Source: Cerina sp048266425 (GTDB lineage Bacteria; Bacteroidota; Bacteroidia; Flavobacteriales; Flavobacteriaceae). Taken from it: a DNA stretch of 64,000 nucleotides. The position numbers and the translations under genes are program-made. The stretch is from the NCBI GenBank assembly GCA_048266425.1, contig JBLWZN010000023.1:1-64000 (forward strand), in the 5' to 3' direction. Shown here in pieces: positions 1-7,713 of this stretch. Numbering within the stretch: position 1 is the first letter of the stretch; the number at the start of each line of letters is the position of its first letter. Below the pieces are notes generated by a model. It worked only from the letters and a program-made list of their open reading frames with translations. It was not told the DNA's origin and did no database searches.

Positions 1-1057
1 TTACGATGTACTCCTTGCCTTCCACCCTCATTTTTCCAGCTTCCTTTACCTTGGCTTCACTGCCATAGGTAACATAAACGTCATAGGCGATGACCTCGGC
101 ACGAATAAACCCTTTTTCAAAATCGGTATGGATTACTCCAGCGGCCTGTGGAGCGGTTGCTCCCACGGGAATGGTCCAAGACCTTACCTCCTTAACCCCT
201 GCGGTAAAATAAGTCTCCAAGTTCAACAACTTGTAGGCCCCTCTGATCAGTTTGGCCGATCCGGGTTCGGATAAGCCCATATCTTCCAAGAACATTTGGC
301 GTTCCTCGTAGGTTTCCAATTCGGTAATATCGGCCTCCGTTCCAACGGCCAAAAAGATGACCTCGGCGTTCTCATCGGCAACGGCTTGCTTTACTTTCTC
401 CACATAGGCATTACCCTCTACGGCAGCGTTCTCATCCACATTGCATATATACATCACGGGCTTATCCGTAATGAATTGCAACGGCTTCACGAATTCCTTT
501 CTATCTTCCTTGTTGATATCGATAGCACGTATGGAGACACCGGCTTCCAAGCCTTCTTTTACTTTTAAGAGGACCGCCTCCTCCTTTTGGGCATCCTTGT
601 TCCCGGTTTTAGCGGCCCGTTTTACCTTGTCCAATTTCTTTTCCACGGTTTCCAAATCCTTCAATTGGAGCTCCATATCAATGGTCTCCTTGTCCCGGAT
701 CGGGTTTATAGATCCATCGACGTGTACAATGTTATCGTTGTCAAAACAGCGCAAAACGTGCAAAATGGCATCGGTCTCCCTTATATTTCCCAGGAACTGG
801 TTTCCCAATCCTTCCCCTTTGCTCGCTCCCTTGACCAATCCGGCTATGTCCACTATCTCTACGGTTGCCGGAACCACCCGTTCCGGTTTTACCAGTGCTT
901 CCAATTTTTCCAATCGGGAATCCGGTACATTTACCACCCCAATATTGGGCTCAATGGTACAAAACGGGAAATTGGCACTTTGTGCCTTGGCGTTGGACAA
1001 ACAATTAAAAAGAGTGGATTTTCCCACATTGGGCAATCCTACGATACCTGCTTTCAT
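1..1057 (-). CDS. ychF: redox-regulated ATPase YchF, 3' end cut by window edge
   Basis: Obg-family P-loop NTPase that binds ribosomes and, unlike most relatives, prefers ATP. Reading leftward from ATG at 1057, the protein begins MKAGIVGLPNVGKST (P-loop at residues 7-14). It carries switch-region text DIAGLVKGASKGEGLGNQF, and NVDE replaces the usual NKxD guanine-specificity motif, which is the YchF hallmark. The C-terminal TGS-domain text HTDFEKGFIRAE is present. The frame is open for 352 codons and runs off position 1. The family is about 363 residues, so only roughly a dozen are missing. The leader directly upstream (1062-1096) is a run of 7-bp repeats. Identity is secure from the motifs; the extreme C-terminus is not visible. 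Confidence 0.96.
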   Translation of the reverse strand, partial: MKAGIVGLPNVGKSTLFNCLSNAKAQSANFPFCTIEPNIGVVNVPDSRLEKLEALVKPERVVPATVEIVDIAGLVKGASKGEGLGNQFLGNIRETDAILHVLRCFDNDNIVHVDGSINPIRDKETIDMELQLKDLETVEKKLDKVKRAAKTGNKDAQKEEAVLLKVKEGLEAGVSIRAIDINKEDRKEFVKPLQFITDKPVMYICNVDENAAVEGNAYVEKVKQAVADENAEVIFLAVGTEADITELETYEERQMFLEDMGLSEPGSAKLIRGAYKLLNLETYFTAGVKEVRSWTIPVGATAPQAAGVIHTDFEKGFIRAEVIAYDVYVTYGSEAKVKEAGKMRVEGKEYIV

Positions 1058-1061
1058 AATA

Positions 1062-1096
1062 AAAAGACTAAAGATAAAAGACAATAGACAAAAGAC
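1062..1096. repeat. heptad-phased intergenic repeat, block 1
   Basis: Five consecutive 7-bp words in strict register (aaaagac, taaagat, aaaagac, aatagac, aaaagac) lie immediately upstream of the ychF start codon. On the minus strand they read as NNNNGTC/ATC words, the same family seen at 29770, 31794 and 36743. They would form part of the ychF leader. Confidence 0.75.
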
Positions 1097-1167
1097 TAAT
1101 TGCCTCGAAATTTTAAAATAGGCGCAAAGATACGGGATACTTGTGTTTAAAGGATAAAAAATGGCAT

Positions 1168-1193
1168 AAAAAACCCTGACGATGAGGTCAGGG
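1168..1193 (-). terminator. Rho-independent terminator of the ferredoxin gene
   Basis: A perfect 7-bp stem (ccctgac at 1174-1180 with gtcaggg at 1187-1193) has a 6-nt loop. On the minus strand it is followed by six T residues (1168-1173). It sits about 50 bp past the ferredoxin stop and separates that gene from ychF. Confidence 0.85.
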
Positions 1194-1245
1194 CAATTTT
1201 ATTTTCGGTCTTGGTCTTGGCTCTAGCAGCGTAGCGATCCAGCAT

Positions 1246-1599
1246 CTACCCTTCCGGGTGCATAAACCGTTGCTTGCCCAAGAGTTCCTCTTCGGTCTCC
1301 ACGTGATTTTCATCGGGAATACAACAATCCACTGGGCATACTGCAGCACACTGCGGCTCCTCGTGAAAGCCCATGCATTCCGTACACTTATCGGGTGATA
1401 TAAAGTAAATCTCGTCACTAATGGGCTCTTGGGATTCATCGGCATTCACTTTCTTTCCATTTGGAAGCACAACCTCCCCGGTCAATGAAGTGCCATCACT
1501 ATATCGCCAATCATCCGCCCCCTCATAAATCGCGGTATTCGGACATTCCGGCTCACAGGCTCCGCAATTTATACATTCATCGGTTATAATAATTGCCAT
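1246..1599 (-). CDS. 2[4Fe-4S] ferredoxin
   Basis: Small soluble electron carrier of 117 residues. Cysteines 9, 12, 15 and 19 form a classical CxxCxxCxxxC cluster motif. A second set (72, 75, 84, 88, plus 92) has the longer C-x2-C-x8-C-x3-C spacing typical of bacterial 2[4Fe-4S] ferredoxins of the Allochromatium type. An insert of about 45 residues between the sets contains an unusual acidic strand. It is divergently transcribed from the acyl-CoA reductase gene with a 102-bp gap. The pairing suggests, but does not prove, that it feeds electrons to a neighbouring reductive reaction. A strong terminator follows the gene. Confidence 0.9.
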   Translation of the reverse strand: MAIIITDECINCGACEPECPNTAIYEGADDWRYSDGTSLTGEVVLPNGKKVNADESQEPISDEIYFISPDKCTECMGFHEEPQCAAVCPVDCCIPDENHVETEEELLGKQRFMHPEG

Positions 1600-1655
1600 A
1601 CTATTTTATTTCTATTGATCTCGGTCTAACTTTTTCACGAACCGGGTTCATTGCT

Positions 1656-1663
1656 TACTTTTG
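1656..1663 (+). promoter_or_regulatory. Bacteroidota -7 box TACTTTTG
   Basis: Exact TAnnTTTG match 39 bp upstream of the acyl-CoA reductase ATG. No clear -33 TTTG was found at the expected distance, so this rests on the -7 element and its position. Confidence 0.55.
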
Positions 1664-1701
1664 CACAAAGGTAAAGCCTATTAAATTACTAGACAAATAT
1701 A

Positions 1702-2763
1702 ATGACGGACCTTAAACGGAGAATAAACGCTTTTACCAAACTTGGGGAATTCTTTGGCGAGTTTTGCGAATTTGCAAAAAAAGACCCTAAAAATGAGGAA
1801 AATCAGAATCCTTTTTTGGAAGAATTCTATCAAAAATTAATCCTGGCCCAGCACAAAAATGGATGGTTCACCCAAGAAAATTGTCTCTTCAGTTTCCAAG
1901 GCTGGGCAGACCTGCTCACTCGGGAAAACCTTGAGGAATGGTTGGCTCCGTATCATTTTCGGCCTACTAGGCCCAGGACGATTGCACTGATCTTTGCCGG
2001 AAATATTCCGTTGGTGGGATTTCACGATTTTTTGGCCGTTTTGATCACCGGGAACAGGGCATTGATAAAACTTTCATCCAACGATAATATCCTGTTTCCT
2101 TTCATTGCCGATTTTTTGATCGATGTAGAACCTGAACTAAGGGAGAGCATCAGCTTTGCAGAGGGCAGATTGGAAGGTTTTGATGGGGTTATTGCAACGG
2201 GCAGTAATAATACCTCCTTGTACTTTGAGCATTATTTTGGAAAAAAACCGAACATAATCCGCAAGAACCGGAATTCAGTGGCCGTACTTACAGGAAATGA
2301 AACCGAAGAACAGCTCGGAGCCTTAGGCCAGGATATTTTTAGGTACTACGGCTTGGGTTGTCGCAGCGTTTCCAAACTTTTTGTTCCTGTCGGCTATAAT
2401 TTCGACAACTTCTATAAGGCAATATTTAACTATAATCCTATCCTTGACCTGGTAAAATACTCCAACAATTATGACTATAACAAGGCGGTATATTTAATGA
2501 GCGAATTCAAAATTTTGGATAACGGATTTTTGATGCTCAAAGAAGATCCAAGTTTTGCCTCTCCCATCGCCACCCTTTTTTATGAAACCTATGACAACCT
2601 GGAACAATTGCAAAACCATCTGGTTGCCAATGCCGATAAATTGCAGTGTATCGTAGGTTATGGCATTAGGAATGATGAAATTTCCTTTGGCCAAACCCAA
2701 AGACCCGGTCTATCCGATTACGCGGATGGGGTGGATACGATTGATTTTTTATTGAATATTTAA
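1702..2763 (+). CDS. LuxC-type acyl-CoA reductase
   Basis: Protein of 353 residues related to the LuxC family of NADPH-dependent acyl-CoA/acyl-enzyme reductases, which make fatty aldehydes through an acyl-cysteine intermediate. Visible features are the aldehyde-dehydrogenase-like nucleotide-binding region (ALIFAGNIPLVGFHDF, ATGSNNTS) and the catalytic-Cys segment YYGLGCRSVSKLFVP. It is shorter than LuxC of luminous bacteria (about 480 residues), and no luxD, luxE or luciferase genes lie nearby. It is followed after 258 bp by serC and serA on the same strand. The physiological aldehyde product is not evident from the sequence. Confidence 0.85.
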   Translation: MTDLKRRINAFTKLGEFFGEFCEFAKKDPKNEENQNPFLEEFYQKLILAQHKNGWFTQENCLFSFQGWADLLTRENLEEWLAPYHFRPTRPRTIALIFAGNIPLVGFHDFLAVLITGNRALIKLSSNDNILFPFIADFLIDVEPELRESISFAEGRLEGFDGVIATGSNNTSLYFEHYFGKKPNIIRKNRNSVAVLTGNETEEQLGALGQDIFRYYGLGCRSVSKLFVPVGYNFDNFYKAIFNYNPILDLVKYSNNYDYNKAVYLMSEFKILDNGFLMLKEDPSFASPIATLFYETYDNLEQLQNHLVANADKLQCIVGYGIRNDEISFGQTQRPGLSDYADGVDTIDFLLNI

Positions 2764-3021
2764 CCTAACAATTATACGCTTGATGATATAGGATTCCCAT
2801 AATTTTATGACCTTTGGGGCGCTGTTGCATGTGTTTATCGTGCCATAAAGTTATATCGGTATTTTAGTTGAAAATTTTATCGGCATGACAATCAACAACA
2901 TAACAGCTTAATGATCAAGAGTTCGATACGTCCAGACTAACCTTCATATTAAGGGGAATAAGAAATCTTTCCTAGGTTTAAATAAAATGAACTGGTTCAA
3001 TTACAATTAACTAATAAAAAA

Positions 3022-4086
3022 ATGAAAAAACACAACTTTAGCGCAGGCCCCTGTATTTTACCCCCACAAGTATTACAGCAGGCCGCTGAGGCCGTGCTCG
3101 ATTTTAATGGGCTCGGTCTATCCCTTATCGAAATTTCTCATAGAAGCAAGGATTTTGTTGCCGTTATGGACAAGGCCAGATCACTCGTTTTGGAACTTCT
3201 CAATTTGGAGAACAAAGGTTATCAAGCCCTATTTTTGCAAGGAGGTGCCAGTATGCAGTTTATTATGACAGCATATAACCTACTGGAAAACAAAGCGGGA
3301 TATGTAAATACCGGAACCTGGAGCAGCAATGCCATTAAGGAAGCAAAACTTTTTGGGGAAGTATTGGAAATTGCGTCTTCCAAAGATCAGAATTTTAATT
3401 ATATCCCCAAGGGGTACAGTGTCCCAAAAGGTTTGGATTATCTGCACCTTACCTCCAACAATACTATTTTTGGCACCCAAATAAAGGATTTTCCAAAAGC
3501 GGATTGTCCCTTGGTATGCGATATGAGTTCGGACATTTTTTCCAGGCAAATGGATTTTTCCAAATTTGACCTAATCTATGCGGGTGCCCAGAAAAATATG
3601 GGGCCAGCAGGTACAACTTTGGTTGTCGTTAAAGAAGGGCTACTTGGAAAGGTAAGCAGAAAAATACCTTCCATAATGGATTATCGTGTTCATATATCCA
3701 AGGAGAGCATGTTCAACACCCCAGCAGTTTTTCCGGTATACGTTTCCATGCTGACCTTGGAGTGGTTAAAAAATTTGGGCGGTATTGCCGCCATTGAAGA
3801 AATAAATGAGAAAAAGGCCCGACTGATCTATTCCGAAATAGATCTTAATCCCTTGTTTAAAGGATTTGCCAAGAAAGAGGATCGTTCCAATATGAATGCG
3901 ACCTTCAATCTCACCAATGATGCGCTGAAGGACACGTTCGATGCAATGTGCAAGGAAGCAGGTATCAATGGTATAAACGGGCACCGGTCCGTTGGTGGTT
4001 ACCGAGCCTCCATGTACAATGCCCTACCCTTGGAAAGCGTAGGTGTTTTGGTCGATGTGATGAGTGAATTGGAACGAAAAGGATAA
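3022..4086 (+). CDS. serC: phosphoserine aminotransferase
   Basis: PLP-dependent class V aminotransferase of 354 residues that converts 3-phosphohydroxypyruvate to 3-phosphoserine in serine synthesis (also acting in pyridoxal phosphate synthesis). The N-terminus HNFSAGPCILP is the family signature. The PLP lysine lies in YAGAQKNMGPAGTT near residue 191. The C-terminal segment GHRSVGGYRASMYNAL is the phosphate-binding signature. It is followed by serA after 180 bp on the same strand, giving the first two enzymes of serine synthesis together. Confidence 0.97.
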   Translation: MKKHNFSAGPCILPPQVLQQAAEAVLDFNGLGLSLIEISHRSKDFVAVMDKARSLVLELLNLENKGYQALFLQGGASMQFIMTAYNLLENKAGYVNTGTWSSNAIKEAKLFGEVLEIASSKDQNFNYIPKGYSVPKGLDYLHLTSNNTIFGTQIKDFPKADCPLVCDMSSDIFSRQMDFSKFDLIYAGAQKNMGPAGTTLVVVKEGLLGKVSRKIPSIMDYRVHISKESMFNTPAVFPVYVSMLTLEWLKNLGGIAAIEEINEKKARLIYSEIDLNPLFKGFAKKEDRSNMNATFNLTNDALKDTFDAMCKEAGINGINGHRSVGGYRASMYNALPLESVGVLVDVMSELERKG

Positions 4087-4094
4087 ACAGCAAG

Positions 4095-4143
4095 GCTGTA
4101 GTTAATGGTTAACCGTTATTGGGTTATTAGGTTGATTGAGTGA
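4095..4143. repeat. heptad-phased intergenic repeat, serC-serA spacer
   Basis: Seven roughly 7-bp words ending in GT, GG or AG (for example taatggt, taaccgt, tattggg). A second, looser set of A-rich heptads runs from about 4213 to 4262, just before the serA ATG at 4267. These are weaker examples of the family described under 36743. Confidence 0.45.
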
Positions 4144-4266
4144 GCTTTGACGCAGAACTAAATGTTGATTTTCAAAAAATCATGACCTATCTATCAACTG
4201 TTAACAGATCACTTTTAACCATAAACTAAATAACTCACTAACCCGATAATTAGCAATTTTTTATAC

Positions 4267-5217
4267 ATGACAATTTTAGCAAACGACGGTATTTCGGAAA
4301 ATGGAAAGATAACTCTTGAGAAAGAGGGTTTTGAAGTTCTGACAACCCATGTGGCCCAAGAACAATTGGCCAATTATATCAACCAAAACAAAGTCTCCGT
4401 ACTATTGGTCCGCAGTGCCACCAAGGTAAGAAAGGAGCTTATTGATGCCTGTCCCAGCCTTAAGATCATCGGTCGTGGTGGAGTCGGAATGGACAATATT
4501 GATGTGTCCCATGCCATAAATAAAGGAATTCAGGTGATCAACACTCCTGCGGCATCATCGGATTCCGTAGCGGAACTGGTCTTTGCCCATCTCTTCGGCG
4601 GTGTCCGATTTTTACACGACGCCAATCGGAACATGCCATTGGAAGGGGACAGTAAATTTTCCCAGTTAAAGAAAACCTACTCCAATGGTACCGAGTTACG
4701 AGGGAAGACCTTGGGGATCATCGGATTTGGAAAAATAGGCCAGGCGACCGCCAAAATAGCACTGGGAATAGGAATGCGGGTAGTTTTTTACGACCCAAAG
4801 ATCGAGGTGGCCAAAATAAAGGTGCCTTTTTTTGACGGACAAAGCGTTTCCTTTTCCCTTTCGAGTTCGTCCAAGGAGGAATTATTGAAAACCTCGGATT
4901 TTATCACCATGCACGTGCCTTCCCTAAAGCCTTATCTCATTGGAAAAAAAGAGTTTTCACTAATGAAAAAAGGAGTTGGCATTGTGAATGCTTCCAGAGG
5001 TGAAGTGATGGACGAGGTTGCCTTAGTGGATGCCCTGGAAAGCGGCAAGGTGTCTTTTGCCGGGCTGGATGTTTTTGAATCGGAACCTACACCCGAAATC
5101 AGAATCCTGATGCACCCTAATATTTCATTGACACCCCATATTGGAGGGTCAACAAACGACGCCCAAAACCGGATAGGGGAAGAATTGGCAAACCAGATCA
5201 TTGCACTTCTAAAATAA
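4267..5217 (+). CDS. serA: D-3-phosphoglycerate dehydrogenase (short form)
   Basis: D-isomer-specific 2-hydroxyacid dehydrogenase of 316 residues. The Rossmann motif GIIGFGKIGQAT, the substrate-loop text GRGGVGMDNIDV, NASRGEVMDE and the catalytic His in TPHIGGST are all visible. It has no C-terminal ACT domain, so the serine feedback control of E. coli SerA is not expected in this form. Linkage to serC makes 3-phosphoglycerate the likely substrate, although the superfamily includes other hydroxyacids. Confidence 0.88.
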   Translation: MTILANDGISENGKITLEKEGFEVLTTHVAQEQLANYINQNKVSVLLVRSATKVRKELIDACPSLKIIGRGGVGMDNIDVSHAINKGIQVINTPAASSDSVAELVFAHLFGGVRFLHDANRNMPLEGDSKFSQLKKTYSNGTELRGKTLGIIGFGKIGQATAKIALGIGMRVVFYDPKIEVAKIKVPFFDGQSVSFSLSSSSKEELLKTSDFITMHVPSLKPYLIGKKEFSLMKKGVGIVNASRGEVMDEVALVDALESGKVSFAGLDVFESEPTPEIRILMHPNISLTPHIGGSTNDAQNRIGEELANQIIALLK

Positions 5218-5294
5218 TCCGCTACTTGTTAACATAGCCAGTCGATTTTTTGGAATTATTTGTACCTTAATCTGAATTTTAAAATCACCATACA

Positions 5295-5930
5295 ATGTCA
5301 GGATTATTGGATTTATTGAACAGCCCCATGGGCAAACAACTTATTAGCGGCGTTGCCGGACAGACCGGGAAGCCCGAAAGTCAGACCGCCGATGCTTTGA
5401 GTATGGCCATGCCCCTACTTTTGGGCGCGATGAAAAAAAATGTAGCCTCCTCCCCTCAAGGTGCTGAAGGATTGATGAATGCCCTTTCAACAAAGCACGA
5501 TGGCAGTATCCTCGATAATTTAGGGGGACTTTTTGCAGGAGGGGTGGATCAATCCGTTATGGATGATGGGGCCGGAATTTTAGGTCATGTTTTTGGAAGT
5601 AAACAGTCCACCGTAGAAAACGCACTGAGCCAAAAATCTGGCTTGGATGCAGAGGCCATAGCCAACATCCTTAAAATTGCCGCCCCTTTGGTTATGGGGT
5701 ATCTGGCCAAACAGAAGGCACAAAGCAATGTAACCGATGCCAAAGGCCTGAATGACCTTTTGGGCAGTACCCTTGGAGGGCAACCACAACAAAATCAGAG
5801 CCTTATTACCAGCTTATTGGATGCCGATGGGGATGGTAGTATTTTGGATGATGTTGCCGGTATGGTTATGGGGTCCAATCAAAAGAAAGGTGGCCTCGGC
5901 GGAATGCTGGGAAGTCTCTTTGGAAAATAA
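5295..5930 (+). CDS. DUF937 domain protein
   Basis: Protein of 211 residues, rich in Gly, Ala, Leu and Met, with two tandem copies of the DUF937-type pattern (LGAMKKN, DGSILDNLGGLFAGG, then VMGYLAKQK, DGDGSILDDVAGMVMG). The repeated DGSILDDxxG loops resemble calcium-loop-like acidic turns. It ends in a Gly-rich tail (GGLGGMLGSLFGK). No signal peptide or membrane segment is apparent. Function is unknown; DUF937 proteins are widespread in Bacteroidota and Proteobacteria. A strong terminator follows. Confidence 0.85.
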   Translation: MSGLLDLLNSPMGKQLISGVAGQTGKPESQTADALSMAMPLLLGAMKKNVASSPQGAEGLMNALSTKHDGSILDNLGGLFAGGVDQSVMDDGAGILGHVFGSKQSTVENALSQKSGLDAEAIANILKIAAPLVMGYLAKQKAQSNVTDAKGLNDLLGSTLGGQPQQNQSLITSLLDADGDGSILDDVAGMVMGSNQKKGGLGGMLGSLFGK

Positions 5931-5964
5931 ACTTCGCAACCTCCTAATTACGATAATTTTAACC

Positions 5965-5995
5965 AAAACCATCGGCCAAAACCGATGGTTTTTTT
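5965..5995 (+). terminator. Rho-independent terminator after the DUF937 gene
   Basis: A perfect 10-bp stem (aaaccatcgg with ccgatggttt) with a 6-nt loop continues into a run of T to 5995, 35 bp past the DUF937 stop. Confidence 0.9.
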
Positions 5996-6050
5996 GTATC
6001 TTTTAGTGAATGTTCGAGTCTCGATCCTATTCCTTTAAAATCATCGTTTT

Positions 6051-6509
6051 ATGAAAAGCATATTTATTAAAATTGGGGTTTTATCCATGTTCCTGGCTTT
6101 GCTAATGGGTAGCTGCAAGGGAACCCAGGATACCGTGAGTATTAGCGACATTGAAAAAAAAGCCTTTGATCAAAAAGTGGGCGATACGGTCAAGATCGTA
6201 AATGACAGTACCGAGTACGAAATTATAATCATCGACCCCGGTTTCGATTTTTGGTTAAAGAGCGTCGCCAAACCCGAATGGTATTATACCCAATCCTATT
6301 TGGAAAATCGAAACAGGATCTATGTGCCGGAGTGGAACTATAGGGTTACACAGCCGCAGCGTTATGACCCCAATCTGTACGAGATGCAGATAGATTACAA
6401 TCCGAACATCGACTATGGACTTGAGGTCAACTACAAACTCTATTATTACTTCATCTATTTTCAGCGGAAATACAATCAGCGTTTGGGACCCTTTGTTCCT
6501 AGGGTGTAA
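6051..6509 (+). CDS. conserved Bacteroidota lipoprotein (DUF6146-like)
   Basis: Protein of 152 residues with a lipoprotein signal peptide: basic start MKSIFIKIG, hydrophobic core and lipobox LLMGSC with the lipidated Cys at residue 22. The mature part is unusually rich in Tyr, Asn and Arg (EWYYTQSYLENRNRIYVPEWNYRV, of which at most 20 consecutive residues need be read; key residues are Trp77 region and the YY pairs). I recognise the family only as a conserved Flavobacteriaceae protein, tentatively DUF6146. A role in the outer envelope is inferred from the signal alone. Confidence 0.75.
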   Translation: MKSIFIKIGVLSMFLALLMGSCKGTQDTVSISDIEKKAFDQKVGDTVKIVNDSTEYEIIIIDPGFDFWLKSVAKPEWYYTQSYLENRNRIYVPEWNYRVTQPQRYDPNLYEMQIDYNPNIDYGLEVNYKLYYYFIYFQRKYNQRLGPFVPRV

Positions 6510-6555
6510 TGCGATCGAGGGGGAATTGGATTGGTTATGGGTCCATTTTCCATCA

Positions 6556-6587
6556 TTGGCAAATATTGGATTAATTCCCTAATTTTG
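6556..6587 (+). promoter_or_regulatory. Bacteroidota sigma-A-type promoter (TTG, 21 bp, TAATTTTG)
   Basis: A -33 TTG at 6556-6558 and a -7 TAATTTTG at 6580-6587 are separated by 21 bp. The -7 box is 20 bp upstream of the ATG at 6607, so the leader would be very short. Confidence 0.65.
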
Positions 6588-6606
6588 CACCGGTTATTAC
6601 CCGTCC

Positions 6607-6975
6607 ATGAAAAAATTAAAACAACGTTGGGGATTGGATTCCAATTTTCAAGTCTTCATAATTCTTGTTGTATTTGCCTTAACCGGATCTAGCTCCGTTA
6701 AGCTGGCCCAGCCCATTTTGGATTTTTTTGGTTTCACCAGGAATATTTTTCCGGAAGACTGGCACTATGGCTTCCTGTATTGGACCATTAGGATCCTAAT
6801 TATATTCCCGCTATACCAACTACTTCTAATCGCTTTTGGTTGGATTTTTGGACAATTCCGGTTTTTCTGGGCTTTCGAAAAAAAGATGTTGGAACGTATG
6901 GGCCTTGGATTTTTGTTAAAATTATTTATCCTTTTCTTAACACCCTCGCTCCCTTCTTTTTGGCTAGTTTTGTAA
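6607..6975 (+). CDS. small integral membrane protein (DUF6787-like)
   Basis: Protein of 122 residues with three hydrophobic segments (about 15-35, 58-84 and 100-122), starting MKKLKQRWGLDSNFQ. The motif FEKKMLERMGLGF near the C-terminus is what I remember of a conserved Bacteroidota family tentatively named DUF6787. The last 15 residues form a hydrophobic extension, longer than I expect for that family. Function is unknown. It has its own promoter directly upstream. Confidence 0.7.
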   Translation: MKKLKQRWGLDSNFQVFIILVVFALTGSSSVKLAQPILDFFGFTRNIFPEDWHYGFLYWTIRILIIFPLYQLLLIAFGWIFGQFRFFWAFEKKMLERMGLGFLLKLFILFLTPSLPSFWLVL

Positions 6976-7151
6976 GGAACACATTTAGGCTTTTTTAATT
7001 GGCTAAATCCCGAGATCCTGGGAGCCTCTTTTTCACGATATTATTGTCCAATACTACCTCCATACTACTTCATTATAACTCAAAAAAAACTTTGATCGGC
7101 CAATTAATGTCCAATTTTCGGCTTAATCCGAAAAAATCACCCGGATTCTAT

Positions 7152-7457
7152 ATGGGCGCCAACCGATTCAAAAAAGTATTGGTGTTTACCTTCTTTGCCT
7201 TGATGATGGTCAAGGTGTCCGCTTTTCATGTCTATTGCCATATTTCCCATGATAAGGAGAGTATAAAACATTGCGGGATTTGCGATGTTGCCCTCGTTAA
7301 TCAACATACCCAGTTAAATTTTGCGGATGAAATTGAAATTGTTTCCACCATTTTTGTCCTTATCCCTGGCCAAAAGGAATTTAATGATATTACCACAACA
7401 CCCGAATCTAGGGTAAGCATCCGGCTTTGCTCTAGACCTCCCCCAAGTTTCATTTAA
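7152..7457 (+). CDS. small secreted or membrane-anchored Cys/His protein upstream of TonB receptor
   Basis: Protein of 101 residues when started at ATG 7152 (MGANRFKKVLVFTFFALMM), which gives a normal signal or anchor sequence. The open frame extends upstream to 6999 but that part has no protein-like features. The mature part begins with closely spaced metal-ligand-type residues (HVYCHISHDKESIKHCGIC) and ends in SRPPPSFI. Small proteins with this layout, Cys/His cluster and a Pro-rich tail, commonly precede metal-related TonB receptors in Bacteroidota. That is my recollection of the context rather than a named family. A role in metal sensing or handling is inferred. Confidence 0.65.
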   Translation: MGANRFKKVLVFTFFALMMVKVSAFHVYCHISHDKESIKHCGICDVALVNQHTQLNFADEIEIVSTIFVLIPGQKEFNDITTTPESRVSIRLCSRPPPSFI

Positions 7458-7516
7458 GTCGATATTTCCTGCGAAATTATCCTGTTGGACTTTAACTGCT
7501 CCTCCATTGTTGTACC

Positions 7517-7651
7517 ATGGGTCACAACCCGATGGGTATAGGTGCCGACATATCAACGGTCCAAGGACCGGAAAGCAGGCAGGAGACCATGGATATTTCC
7601 AAGCACGGACCGCAGTGCCAAAGCCAGCATGTTTGGCCGAAGAAAATATAG
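7517..7651 (+). CDS. possible 44-codon ORF, unverified
   Basis: An ATG-started ORF of 44 codons fills the gap between the Cys/His protein and the TonB receptor and ends with TAG at 7649-7651. The product is rich in His, Gln and Met (MGHNPMG at the start, HGPQCQSQHVWP near the end), a composition compatible with metal binding. No ribosome-binding site or homologue is recognised, and an antisense frame is also open here, so coding is uncertain. Confidence 0.22.
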   Translation: MGHNPMGIGADISTVQGPESRQETMDISKHGPQCQSQHVWPKKI

Positions 7652-7713
7652 ATCCAAACTTATAGCAGTTGGATTTTCCACCAAACAGACCATTCCATAA
7701 TACCAATAAAAAA

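Noticed and set aside
3022..5217. Possible SAM or other riboswitch upstream of serC
   Set aside because: No conserved aptamer core could be found in 2764-3021.
7540..7610. A near-match to the 3' cobalamin-riboswitch block (caggagacc) upstream of the metal-type TonB receptor
   Set aside because: The other conserved blocks (GGGAA, GCCACTG, CCCGC-ACTG) are missing and the upstream distance is too short. The true B12 riboswitch is at 59204-59395.
7314..7706. 130-codon minus-strand frame opposite the small Cys/His protein and the 44-codon ORF
   Set aside because: It is antisense to better-supported genes, with no promoter or homology features.
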